DNA of 64,000 nt from Sulfitobacter maritimus. GTDB lineage: Bacteria; Pseudomonadota; Alphaproteobacteria; Rhodobacterales; Rhodobacteraceae. Of this stretch, positions 17,094-24,502 are shown in pieces. Within the stretch, counting starts at the first letter, position 1. The number at the start of each line of letters is the position of its first letter. A program made the position numbers and the translations under genes. The stretch spans positions 62,001 through 126,000 of the forward strand of contig NZ_JABVBB010000038.1 of assembly GCF_013346665.1 (NCBI RefSeq). The letters run 5' to 3'. Below the pieces are notes generated by a model. That model ran no database searches, was not told where the DNA came from, and saw only the letters and a list, made by a program, of their open reading frames with translations.

Positions 17094-17639
17094 TCAGGCG
17101 CGCGACAGCAGGCTCGCCGGGCGTGCCTTTGCCAAGCCGGAGGTGATGAAACCTGCCAGAACGGCTTTGATCAGATCGCCGGGGATGAAGGCCTGTACCA
17201 GCAGCGTTGCTTCGACCACGGTCTTATTCAAGGTCATCATCATCCCGAAAATGCCAAAGATATAGACCACCAGCGTGCCGCCGATCACCGAAGCGACCCC
17301 AGCGGCGAGGCCAACTGGTGCGCTGCGCCACTGGTCCATGATGAAACCGGTCACAAAAGCGCCGATTGGAAAGCCGACAAGGAAGCCCACTGTGGGCGAG
17401 GCAAAGACGCCCAAACCACCACGACCCCCGGCCAGAAGCGGCAAGCCAAGGGCCACCAGCCCAACAAACAGCAGAGCCGCCAGCCCGCCGCGCCATGCGC
17501 CCAGCACGGTGCCGCAGAGCATAACGCCCAGCGTCTGTGCGGTGATGGGTACGCCAAAGCCAAGCGTGAATTTCGGGATCAGGCCCAGAGCCGCGATAAG
17601 AGCGGCGAAAAGGGCGATCATGGTCAGGTTGCGTTCCAT
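17094..17639 (-). CDS. bioY: Biotin transporter substrate-binding (S) component
   Basis: BioY is the membrane S component that binds biotin in the ECF transporter. It has 181 residues with five to six hydrophobic helices. It carries the family segment GVPITAQTLGVMLCGTVLGAWRG near the N-terminus (about residues 29-51) and AGGRGGLGVFASPTVGFLVG in the middle, which line the biotin pocket. Genes for the T and A components follow it in gene order on the minus strand (bioM, then bioN, then bioY as transcribed). It could also work alone, as some BioY proteins do, but the complete bioMNY set argues for the high-affinity tripartite form. Confidence 0.95.
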   Translation of the reverse strand: MERNLTMIALFAALIAALGLIPKFTLGFGVPITAQTLGVMLCGTVLGAWRGGLAALLFVGLVALGLPLLAGGRGGLGVFASPTVGFLVGFPIGAFVTGFIMDQWRSAPVGLAAGVASVIGGTLVVYIFGIFGMMMTLNKTVVEATLLVQAFIPGDLIKAVLAGFITSGLAKARPASLLSRA

Positions 17640-17702
17640 GGGGGGTGTCCTCGGTTTGATTTTAGCATTTGGGTAAGCCAGCCCCTCGCCCCGGTCAAGC
17701 GC

Positions 17703-18299
17703 TCAGAGGCCACCGCGCGCCCGCAGGGCTTCGGCCACATGTTCGGCGTCATCGATGGCCAAGACGGTGAAGGGCATGATGATCCGCCACCCCGCCCGCC
17801 GACGCGACCGCGCCCGCCACGCGAGGGACAGCATCTGCCCCTTTGACGCTAAAACCGGCGTGAAACGCACCACCAGTGCCACGGCGAGCTCAAGGCTACG
17901 GGTGCGCACGCCAAACCGGCGGAGCGGCGCTGCAAGCCAGCGCACTACACCCATCATATCGCTGAGCTTGGTCGTCATGGTAACGAGGTTCGCCAAGCCC
18001 ACGGCGGTCCCCATACGCAATGCGATGACCATCCCCACCCCGAAATCGTCGGTCAGCAGGTGCCATAGCAGAATAAGCGCGACAAAGGGCCAAAGCATCC
18101 GCAGCCGCCCCAAACCGACCCGCAGAAAGGCCCGCCCCGGCAAGGCATAGAGCAGCAACATTCCGGCGCAGAAAGCGAACTGCCATGCTGGGTCCTCCAC
18201 CGCGAAAAGCACAAGTGTCGCGGCACAAAGCGCGGCGAGCTTGGCACCCGCCGGCCAGTGATGGGCGCGGGTCTCAACCGGCGAGGTCAGAGAGATCAT
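17703..18299 (-). CDS. bioN: Biotin ECF transporter transmembrane (T) component
   Basis: This CbiQ/EcfT-family protein of about 199 residues has four to five transmembrane helices. The two short coupling motifs that dock into the ATPase are visible: ARS in SLAWRARSRRR and ARG in EALRARGGL at the very end. I chose the ATG at 18299 because everything upstream in this frame overlaps the ATPase gene and has no EcfT character. The 26-bp overlap with bioM is typical for these operons. The product couples ATP hydrolysis to BioY. Confidence 0.9.
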   Translation of the reverse strand: MISLTSPVETRAHHWPAGAKLAALCAATLVLFAVEDPAWQFAFCAGMLLLYALPGRAFLRVGLGRLRMLWPFVALILLWHLLTDDFGVGMVIALRMGTAVGLANLVTMTTKLSDMMGVVRWLAAPLRRFGVRTRSLELAVALVVRFTPVLASKGQMLSLAWRARSRRRAGWRIIMPFTVLAIDDAEHVAEALRARGGL

Positions 18300-19008
18300 C
18301 TCGCGCCCCCAATTCCCGCATCCGCGTTTCAAAGTTGCGCAACACCGGACGGGCGGCGCCTTGTTCTGCGACCTCGCCCTGCTCCAACCACAGGATATGA
18401 TCGTAATCGGCCACCGCTGCCGGATCATGGGTGATATGAACCAGCGTAAGGACCAGCCCAGCCAACACCCGCTCCAGATGCAGCCGCGTTGGAATGTCGA
18501 GCCCGGCAAAGGGCTCATCCAGCACCAGCACCCGAGGTTGCATCGCCAGTACCGCCATCAGACAGACCAACTGCCGCTGCCCTTGGGAAAGCTGGTGGAT
18601 CGAAGCCTGCGCCCAATGCCGCCGGTCAAACTGATTAAGGATCGCGGTGACACCCCGCGCCGCTTCAGCCTTGGACTGGCCCATTTGGTGCAACCCAAAG
18701 GCGAGCTCCTCTTCCACAGTCGGAAAGATGATCTGATGGTCCGGGTTCTGAAATAGGATGCCAATGGCCCCAAGTGCGCGGCGGCGGTCACGCGCCACAT
18801 CGACGCCGTTGATCCGCACTTGCCCTTGATCGGCAGTCACAAGCCCCGACAACACCCGCGCAAAAGAGGTCTTGCCAGAACCATTGCGCCCGACAATCCC
18901 AACCCGCGCCGCGTCGGATTGCAGGCTCACATCTCTCAGCACCGGCACGCCGCCGGGGGTGTAACTGATTTTATCAATGTCGATGAGCGGAAGGGTCGGG
19001 CTGGTCAT
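18274..19008 (-). CDS. bioM: Biotin ECF transporter ATPase (A) component
   Basis: This is an ABC ATPase of about 244 residues. It has Walker A GRNGSGKTS, the Q-loop in the ECF-type sequence ILFQNPDHQIIFPTVEEELA, the signature LSQGQRQ, Walker B VLVLDEPFAGLD and the switch histidine in VHITHDP. The start at 19008 gives MTSPTLPLIDIDKISY, with an AGG upstream. It is the first gene of bioM-bioN-bioY as transcribed. In many Rhodobacterales these genes are under BioR, but I did not find the BioR-like TTATMKATAA palindrome in the 75 bp before it. Confidence 0.93.
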   Translation of the reverse strand: MTSPTLPLIDIDKISYTPGGVPVLRDVSLQSDAARVGIVGRNGSGKTSFARVLSGLVTADQGQVRINGVDVARDRRRALGAIGILFQNPDHQIIFPTVEEELAFGLHQMGQSKAEAARGVTAILNQFDRRHWAQASIHQLSQGQRQLVCLMAVLAMQPRVLVLDEPFAGLDIPTRLHLERVLAGLVLTLVHITHDPAAVADYDHILWLEQGEVAEQGAARPVLRNFETRMRELGARDDLSDLAG

Positions 19009-19066
19009 CGCGCGCCTGTGTGAAACCAAGTGCCCTGCCCTAACATCTGCTGCGCGGACGGGAAAG

Positions 19067-19096
19067 CCCACCGTGTCTTTTGCTTAGCGCGGTGGG
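19067..19096 (-). terminator. Hairpin at the end of the COQ9 gene
   Basis: CCCACCG and CGGTGGG arms overlap the last codons of the COQ9 gene. On the minus strand they are followed by CTTTCCC, a moderate terminator before bioM. Confidence 0.45.
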
Positions 19097-19776
19097 GTCC
19101 AGCGGCCCGGCAGGTCTGCATCACGCGTGGAGCGTGGTGCCTTGATATGACTCAAGAACCAATTCGGCCCTGCCATCAAACGGCTGAGCGTCGGGCTTTC
19201 GCGGACCTGCGCTTTGAGCTTTTCGATCTGCATCACATCGTCGATCCGGCGATCAAGGAAGGACCATGTGGCACCATGCCCCTCGCTGCTGTCGCCCAGC
19301 CAATAAAGCAATGTCGCGGAATAGACGCCAGCCAGTGTGGCCCGTTTGCTGTACCAATTCACATCATCCGAAGTGTCGCCCAAGGCGGTCCAAATCGCGT
19401 CACAGGTCTCCCAGATCAGCCGCGCCCCTTCGGGTGCGTGATGTGGCAGCGCAAAAAGCGTGCTGCCCCGGCGAATGATCTCGCGGTCACCCGCCTCTAG
19501 CCGCAGGCGTAGCGCTTTGGCGATCCGGTCGCGAAACCGCAAGTTAGACAGGTCTGCATCGGCCAAACCTTTTAGCATCTGGGCGTCGCCGCGCTTGTGA
19601 TAGGCCACGGCAAGATCCACCGCACCGCGCGGGCAGATTGCGCGGGCCACAGCAGGGTCCAGCCCGCTGTCTTTTACCGCAGCGTTGAACGTAGCGGACG
19701 ACCAGCCGTCAAACGGCACATGCATCAACGCGGCATCAAGCAATTGGTCTTTGGGGTCTGCTTTCGGCGGGGTCAT
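19084..19776 (-). CDS. COQ9 family protein (ubiquinone synthesis accessory factor)
   Basis: This 230-residue protein has a TetR-like helical fold without a functional DNA-binding profile. It shows the family's DGWSSATFNAAVKDSGLD start and the C-terminal WSFLDRRIDDVMQIEKLKAQ segment. COQ9 binds lipids and presents ubiquinone precursors to the hydroxylase COQ7. Rhodobacteraceae keep a homolog next to rpsU, as here (divergent from it). GGAG before the ATG at 19776 fixes the start; the frame runs further upstream into the rpsU promoter region. Confidence 0.88.
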   Translation of the reverse strand: MTPPKADPKDQLLDAALMHVPFDGWSSATFNAAVKDSGLDPAVARAICPRGAVDLAVAYHKRGDAQMLKGLADADLSNLRFRDRIAKALRLRLEAGDREIIRRGSTLFALPHHAPEGARLIWETCDAIWTALGDTSDDVNWYSKRATLAGVYSATLLYWLGDSSEGHGATWSFLDRRIDDVMQIEKLKAQVRESPTLSRLMAGPNWFLSHIKAPRSTRDADLPGRWTPPR

Positions 19777-19886
19777 GAGACGCTCCTTTCGGGGCCGTAT
19801 GGGGTGGACAAACAGGATATAGCTTGCTATAGGCCCATTTCCTGCAATTCCTTGCAACTTTATCCTAGAAAGGTGGTGACAACCAC

Positions 19887-20093
19887 ATGCAGGTTAGTGT
19901 TCGCGACAACAACGTCGATCAGGCCCTTCGGGCTCTGAAGAAAAAGCTACAGCGCGAAGGCGTTTTCCGTGAAATGAAGCTCAAGCAACATTTCGAGAAA
20001 CCGTCCGAGAAAAAAGCGCGCGAGAAAGCTGAAGCGATCCGCCGTGCCCGTAAGCTGGCACGCAAAAAAGCGCAACGCGAAGGTATGATGTAA
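19887..20093 (+). CDS. rpsU: 30S ribosomal protein S21
   Basis: The 68 residues begin [20 protein letters not shown] and end in a very basic helix, the standard S21. It sits near the anti-Shine-Dalgarno region of the small subunit and helps initiation. AGGTGG lies just upstream of the start. A strong terminator follows at 20125-20154, so it is monocistronic. It is divergent from the COQ9 gene. Confidence 0.98.
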   Translation: MQVSVRDNNVDQALRALKKKLQREGVFREMKLKQHFEKPSEKKAREKAEAIRRARKLARKKAQREGMM

Positions 20094-20124
20094 ATCATTC
20101 CCGCGACACGCGACAGATATAGAA

Positions 20125-20154
20125 CCCCCGGTGCCTGACGGCAGCGGGGGTTTT
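20125..20154 (+). terminator. Intrinsic terminator of rpsU
   Basis: CCCCCGGTGCC-TGAC-GGCAGCGGGGG (one mismatch) is followed by TTTTGTTT. Confidence 0.88.
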
Positions 20155-20180
20155 GTTTATGGGGGAGAGCAGTTGGAGCC

Positions 20181-20361
20181 GGGCAGCGCCAGACCGCGGG
20201 GTGGCGCTCGAAACTTCAGCAATTGGGCAGTTTATGGCAGCGGCAATAGCCCTGAGACCGCGGGACGGCACTACCCTAGCAAAAGCGCCAGCTCCCCGCA
20301 CCAGAGATGCGCATTCGAATGATGGCACGCCTCTGGCGTGACGGGCGGTCTGGCGCTGCCC
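20181..20361. ncRNA. Gene-free structured element closed by a perfect 17-bp inverted repeat (candidate ncRNA or small mobile repeat)
   Basis: The 320-bp gap between rpsU and the Lrp gene holds no convincing gene. It contains a perfect 17-bp inverted repeat: 20181-20197 (GGGCAGCGCCAGACCGC) with its complement at 20345-20361. Inside, GGGG-TGGCGCT (20198-20208) pairs with AGCGCCA (20284-20290) plus CCCC (20294-20297). A side hairpin CCAGAG/CTCTGG lies at about 20301-20336. Together they form a three-way junction of about 180 nt. The strand is unknown, and there is no clear target duplication. It could be an unassigned small RNA, a miniature element or a relic. Confidence 0.4.
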
Positions 20362-20421
20362 AGCGGGCATACGCCCTTGATTCCGGGCTGATGTGCTACG
20401 GTCGGCCGATGTGCCTTCTAG

Positions 20422-20880
20422 CTACACCGGCAGCGCCGTGGTCTTACACACTGTCCTAAGCGCGAAACTCGATTGCATCTGCGCTACCCCTGGCAGCCGC
20501 GCCAGATGCTGACGGTGTATCCGCGCAAAATCTTCGGTGTTCTCGGCCACAATCTTCAACAGATAATCCGCTGTCCCCGCCATCAGATGGCACTCCAATA
20601 CATCGGGAATCCGCGACACAGACTTCTCGAAGGCCTCCAACACCTCCTCGGCCTGCGCCTGCAGGGTAATCTCGACAAAGACCGTCGTCGGCATATCCAG
20701 CTTGCGCGGGTCCAGCAGGGCGACATAGTCACGGATATAGCCCTCCTTCTCCAACCGTTGCACACGTCGGTGGCAGGCAGAGGGCGACAAATGCACCACG
20801 TCTGACAGGTCGGAATTGGACATCCGTCCATCGCGCTGTAAGGCGCGCAAGACACGTCGATCGATCTCATCCAAGGGCAT
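20422..20880 (-). CDS. Lrp/AsnC family regulator, probable alanine dehydrogenase regulator (AldR-like)
   Basis: This 152-residue protein has an N-terminal helix-turn-helix (LDEIDRRVLRALQRDGRMSN, then LSPSACHRRVQRLEKEGYI) and a C-terminal RAM ligand domain (VFVEITLQAQAEEVLEAFE, then CHLMAGTADYLLKI). The gene is divergent from ald across 139 bp. In several proteobacteria and mycobacteria such an Lrp paralog activates ald when alanine is abundant. Palindromic AT-rich sites lie in the shared gap. The link to ald is inferred from position. Confidence 0.9.
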   Translation of the reverse strand: MPLDEIDRRVLRALQRDGRMSNSDLSDVVHLSPSACHRRVQRLEKEGYIRDYVALLDPRKLDMPTTVFVEITLQAQAEEVLEAFEKSVSRIPDVLECHLMAGTADYLLKIVAENTEDFARIHRQHLARLPGVAQMQSSFALRTVCKTTALPV

Positions 20881-20914
20881 ATCCGCAATACTTTCGCGTC
20901 AGACTTCAGTAATA

Positions 20915-20991
20915 CGAAATACTATTCGAAGATAGCGCAGATTGGCGACCCTAATTTCGCAGGGATATGCAGAGATATTGTGATATTTCTG
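20915..20991. promoter_or_regulatory. Two dyad sites in the Lrp-ald intergenic region
   Basis: CAGAGATAT-TGTG-ATATTTCTG (20970-20991, one mismatch between arms) lies 28 bp before the ald start. CGAA-ATACTA-TTCG lies at 20915-20928. Their AT-rich dyad form and position fit operators for the adjacent Lrp-type regulator. Confidence 0.5.
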
Positions 20992-21019
20992 TTCCCCTAC
21001 GGAGGAGGAGGAACCCCCA

Positions 21020-22138
21020 ATGAAAATCGGATGCCCGACAGAAATCAAACCGCAGGAATTCCGCGTCGGCCTCACGCCAAACGCCGCACAGGAGGCTATC
21101 GCCCACGGGCATGACGTCTATGTGCAGGCGGGCGCCGGGGTCGGCGCGGGATTTGAAGATGCGGATTATACCGCCGCTGGCGCGACCATCATCGACACGG
21201 CAGAGGAAATCTTTGCCAAAGCCGATATGATCGTGAAGGTCAAAGAACCGCAGGCCGGAGAGCGCAAGATGCTGCGCGAAGGGCAGTTGCTCTTTACCTA
21301 CCTGCACCTTGCGCCAGACCCGGACCAGACCCATGATCTGCTGGCTTCCGGCTGTACGGCCATCGCCTATGAAACTGTGACCGACCGCAATGGCGGTCTG
21401 CCTCTGCTGGCCCCGATGTCCGAAGTCGCGGGCCGCTTGGCGCCTCAGATGGGTGCCTGGACCTTACAAAAGGCCAATGGTGGCCGGGGTGTGCTGATGG
21501 GCGGTGTTCCCGGTGTTGGTCCGGCCCGCGTTATGGTGATCGGTGGCGGCGTTGTGGGCATCAACGCGGCACGTGTGGCGGCTGGCATGGGTGCTGATGT
21601 TACGGTTCTGGACCGCTCCCTGCCCCGCCTCAGCCTGCTGGACGATCTGTTTCAGGGGCGGCTCAAAACGGGCTATTCCTCTACCGGCTTGGTGGAACAA
21701 CTGCTGCCAGAAGTCGATATGGTGGTCGGCGCAGTGTTGATCCCCGGAGCCGCGGCGCCCAAGCTGGTCAGCCGCAAGCAGATGGCGATGATGAAACCGG
21801 GCGCGGTGCTGGTGGACGTCGCCATTGATCAGGGCGGCTGCTTTGAGACCTCCAAAGCCACGACCCACCAAGACCCGATTTATGAGGTCGACGGCATCAT
21901 GCACTATTGCGTTGCCAATATGCCCGGCGCCGTTGCCCGCACCGCCACCATGGCGCTGAGCAACGCCACCATGCCCTTCATGCTGGCGCTGGCCAACAAA
22001 GGCTGGAAACAAGCTTGCGCCGATGATCCGCATCTGAAAGCGGGCTTGAACGTCCACGCGGGCAAGCTCACCTATGCCGCCGTGGGTGAAGCGCTCAGCA
22101 TCGACAGTATTTCTGCGGATGACGCCATCGCGGCCTAA
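21020..22138 (+). CDS. ald: Alanine dehydrogenase
   Basis: This NAD-dependent enzyme converts L-alanine and pyruvate plus ammonia reversibly. Its 372 residues start [20 protein letters not shown]. The substrate lysine and histidine segments are present (MIVKVKEPQ, then FTYLHLAPD), as are the Rossmann motif [15 protein letters not shown] and the C-terminal [28 protein letters not shown] upstream is an unusually strong ribosome binding region. A bidirectional terminator follows. Control by the divergent Lrp protein is likely. Confidence 0.97.
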   Translation: MKIGCPTEIKPQEFRVGLTPNAAQEAIAHGHDVYVQAGAGVGAGFEDADYTAAGATIIDTAEEIFAKADMIVKVKEPQAGERKMLREGQLLFTYLHLAPDPDQTHDLLASGCTAIAYETVTDRNGGLPLLAPMSEVAGRLAPQMGAWTLQKANGGRGVLMGGVPGVGPARVMVIGGGVVGINAARVAAGMGADVTVLDRSLPRLSLLDDLFQGRLKTGYSSTGLVEQLLPEVDMVVGAVLIPGAAAPKLVSRKQMAMMKPGAVLVDVAIDQGGCFETSKATTHQDPIYEVDGIMHYCVANMPGAVARTATMALSNATMPFMLALANKGWKQACADDPHLKAGLNVHAGKLTYAAVGEALSIDSISADDAIAA

Positions 22139-22158
22139 TACCGTCTGCGCCTAAAACC

Positions 22159-22187
22159 AAAAGGCCCGCCGCGAGGACGGGCCTTTT
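22159..22187. terminator. Bidirectional terminator between ald and mscL
   Basis: AAAAGGCCCG and CGGGCCTTTT arms give T-runs on both strands. Confidence 0.88.
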
Positions 22188-22207
22188 CCAGGGGTCTTTG
22201 GTGTCTG

Positions 22208-22639
22208 TCACCGGTTTTTCAGCGCGTCTCTGATTTCGAGCAAAACATCGACTTGCGAAGGGGCGGTTTGCACTTCGGGTGCGACCTCATCCGGCTTTTC
22301 CGCCGCAGATTTCACCTTGTTGACCATCTTGACCAAGATAAAAACGACAAAGGCGATGATGAAGAAATTGATCACCGCCATAAGAAATGAGCCATAGGCA
22401 AAGACCGATGCCCCCGCCTCCCGCGCCTGTTCGAGCGAGGCATTTGGCGGCACGTCACCCGAGAGCACTGCGTAGTTATTGGTGAAATCCACCCCGCCGG
22501 TGAACAGCCCGATGATGGGGTTAATCAAATCCGCCACAAGCGACGACACAATGGCCGTAAAGGCCGCACCGACGATAATCCCCACAGCCATGTCCATGAC
22601 ATTGCCCTTGGCGATGAAGTCCTTAAATTCCTGAATCAT
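22208..22639 (-). CDS. mscL: Large-conductance mechanosensitive channel
   Basis: MscL opens under membrane tension to release solutes on osmotic downshock. It has 143 residues. The start [20 protein letters not shown] contains the amphipathic S1 helix; TM1 is [16 protein letters not shown]; a periplasmic loop carries [19 protein letters not shown]2 is [19 protein letters not shown]; and a cytoplasmic helix ends in [11 protein letters not shown]. The ATG at 22639 fits the family start; the frame extends upstream without similarity. Confidence 0.97.
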   Translation of the reverse strand: MIQEFKDFIAKGNVMDMAVGIIVGAAFTAIVSSLVADLINPIIGLFTGGVDFTNNYAVLSGDVPPNASLEQAREAGASVFAYGSFLMAVINFFIIAFVVFILVKMVNKVKSAAEKPDEVAPEVQTAPSQVDVLLEIRDALKNR

Positions 22640-22764
22640 TGCTTCGTCCCTCCGATATGACGCGGACCTTTTTGGTCTTTCCGGGAAATAGTGGAGAGCG
22701 AAAGCCGTTCGGGTCAATCTTTGTTTACGCTGTGCCGCGCATTTAGGCGGGCGAACCCAGCGGT

Positions 22765-23886
22765 TTAGCGGGAGAAGGACACCTTCATCACCGCCCCGCC
22801 AGCCCCAAAATCGGCCTCCAACCGGCCATTCAATTGCTCAGCAGCGGAGGTCATTAGCATTTTGCCAAGACCGGTGCTGTCAGCGCCCGATACCTGCCCG
22901 CAATGACCGCCGCCGCTGTCGCGACATTCAAGCAGCCAGCAGTCTTCGCCCCGGGCACGGAGCGAGAGCGTGATCTCCCCCGCTTGATCATTGGGGAACG
23001 CATGTTTGATTGAATTGGCGACGAATTCACTGACGATCATACCGATGGCCGAAGCCTGCATGACGTCCAGTTCCCCCTCATCCGCGCTGGTCATGATAGC
23101 GACGCTCTCCGGCGCACCCGCCGCCAACAGCTTGCCCAATTGCGTGAGAAATGAAACCGTCTGCACCGTGCCTTCGCCATCGCGGGTCATCAATTCGCTG
23201 TGCAGGGAAGCCACCGCGCCGAAGCGCCGTTCAACCAGCGCCAAGACATCCTTGGCATCAGGATCGTCCACCTTGCGCGTGGCCATGCGCAGCAAAGACG
23301 CGATGGTTTGAAAGGAGTTTTTAACCCGGTGGTCCATCTCGGCCCGCAGAGCGGCTTCAAGCCGGATTTTCTTGCGCAACTCCAGTTGCATCATCACATG
23401 CCGCGAAAGAGTCTGAAGCGCCTGTTTCTGAAAATCGTTGAGATGGCGCGGCTTGGTGTCCAGCACACAGAGTGTCCCGATCACCTGCCCATTGGGCGCG
23501 ACAAGGTTTGCCCCGGCATAAAACTGAACTTTGGGATCGCCAACAAAAAGCGGATTATCGACGGTGCGAGGGTCCGCGCCCATATCAGAAATTTCCGTGA
23601 ATTCCGTGCTCAGGATCGCATGGGAGCAGACCGATTGATCCAAGGTCGTCTCCTGAGGCTCAAACCCGACCCGCGCCTTGAACCACTGCCGCCCCTCATC
23701 AACCAAGCTGATCAGCGAGACCGGCGTATCGCAGATTTTCGAAGCAAGCTCGACAATATCGTCGAAATCAGCCTCCGCTTCGGTGTCCAGAACATTATAG
23801 GAATGCAACGTCTTAAGACGCTCATCCTGTTTGGGGGGCGTGTCGGCTAAAATGAACCTTGTCCTTTTCGTCTTGGCGCGCTGCAA
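22765..23886 (-). CDS. GAF-domain sensor histidine kinase (HisKA_2/HWE-like)
   Basis: About 373 residues. An N-terminal GAF domain (about 30-170) precedes a phosphoacceptor helix [17 protein letters not shown] with the HRVKN signature of the HisKA_2 class. An HATPase follows, with [11 protein letters not shown] (N box) and a G-rich lid (STGLGKMLM). There is no transmembrane segment, so it is a cytosolic sensor. Kinases of this class often feed the alphaproteobacterial general stress response, but no response regulator or PhyR/NepR gene is adjacent. The only upstream start is TTG at 23886 without a good SD; an ATT preceded by AAGGACAAGG a few codons later is possible. The start is uncertain. 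Confidence 0.87.
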   Translation of the reverse strand: MQRAKTKRTRFILADTPPKQDERLKTLHSYNVLDTEAEADFDDIVELASKICDTPVSLISLVDEGRQWFKARVGFEPQETTLDQSVCSHAILSTEFTEISDMGADPRTVDNPLFVGDPKVQFYAGANLVAPNGQVIGTLCVLDTKPRHLNDFQKQALQTLSRHVMMQLELRKKIRLEAALRAEMDHRVKNSFQTIASLLRMATRKVDDPDAKDVLALVERRFGAVASLHSELMTRDGEGTVQTVSFLTQLGKLLAAGAPESVAIMTSADEGELDVMQASAIGMIVSEFVANSIKHAFPNDQAGEITLSLRARGEDCWLLECRDSGGGHCGQVSGADSTGLGKMLMTSAAEQLNGRLEADFGAGGAVMKVSFSR

Positions 23887-24042
23887 TCCGCGCGCAATCG
23901 AGTGACGTCTGTAGCCGCTGATCCGACAGAGGCTCGCATAGGCATTATTTTAGTCTGCGCCTTCGCAGCGTCCAGCCCGGGATCGAGGCGATTCGCTCTG
24001 GGGGACTTGATTAATGTTAACAACCGCCCTTTTGCCAGATCA

Positions 24043-24486
24043 TCACCCCGGCAAAGCACCAGTCAACACATAGCGCAGAATTTCTACCACCTGTGCTGGC
24101 TCGGAGGCAACAGCCAGAGCTGCCGCATCTACTTCCTTAAGCGCATGGGCGTGATCGGCGCCGTGCAGGACGATCAGCGACTTGCCAAGCGCCGCCGCAT
24201 AGCCCGCGTCAAAGGCTGCGTTCCATTGCTTGTATTCATCGCCAAAGCGCACCACGACCACATCTGCCTCGGCGATCGCCTTGCGGGTGCGGATCGCATT
24301 GATTTGTGCGCCCTTGCGGTCGTGCCAGAACTTGTCATCCTCGGCCCCAAGGATCGCCACGCCGCAATCATCGCTGGCGGCGTGGTCGGTGACCGGCGCG
24401 GTGAAGGTCACGTCGAGCCCTTCGGCTCCTGTGATAATCTGTTCGCGCCAGTCGGTATGAATTTCACCAGAGAGATAGACTTTCAT
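24043..24486 (-). CDS. YtoQ family protein
   Basis: The protein has 147 residues starting MKVYLSGEIHTDWREQI. The pattern of an N-terminal VYLSGEI strand, a central ADVVVVRFGDEYKQWNAAFDAG segment and GKSLIVLH resembles the nucleoside 2-deoxyribosyltransferase-like fold. No experimental role is known to me, so the enzyme activity is an inference. The ATG at 24486 is preceded by GAAAGGGCGG. It lies just downstream of pheT on the same strand, with a 16-bp gap, and is probably cotranscribed. Confidence 0.85.
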   Translation of the reverse strand: MKVYLSGEIHTDWREQIITGAEGLDVTFTAPVTDHAASDDCGVAILGAEDDKFWHDRKGAQINAIRTRKAIAEADVVVVRFGDEYKQWNAAFDAGYAAALGKSLIVLHGADHAHALKEVDAAALAVASEPAQVVEILRYVLTGALPG

Positions 24487-24502
24487 CGTTCCGCCCTTTC
24501 GT

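Noticed and set aside
19009-19083. BioR operator before bioM
   Set aside because: I looked for the TTATMKATAA palindrome and did not see it in this gap or before the ligase gene.
20095-20370. Minus-strand frame of 91 codons in the structured gap
   Set aside because: Overlaps the rpsU terminator and the inverted-repeat element; no SD and no family.
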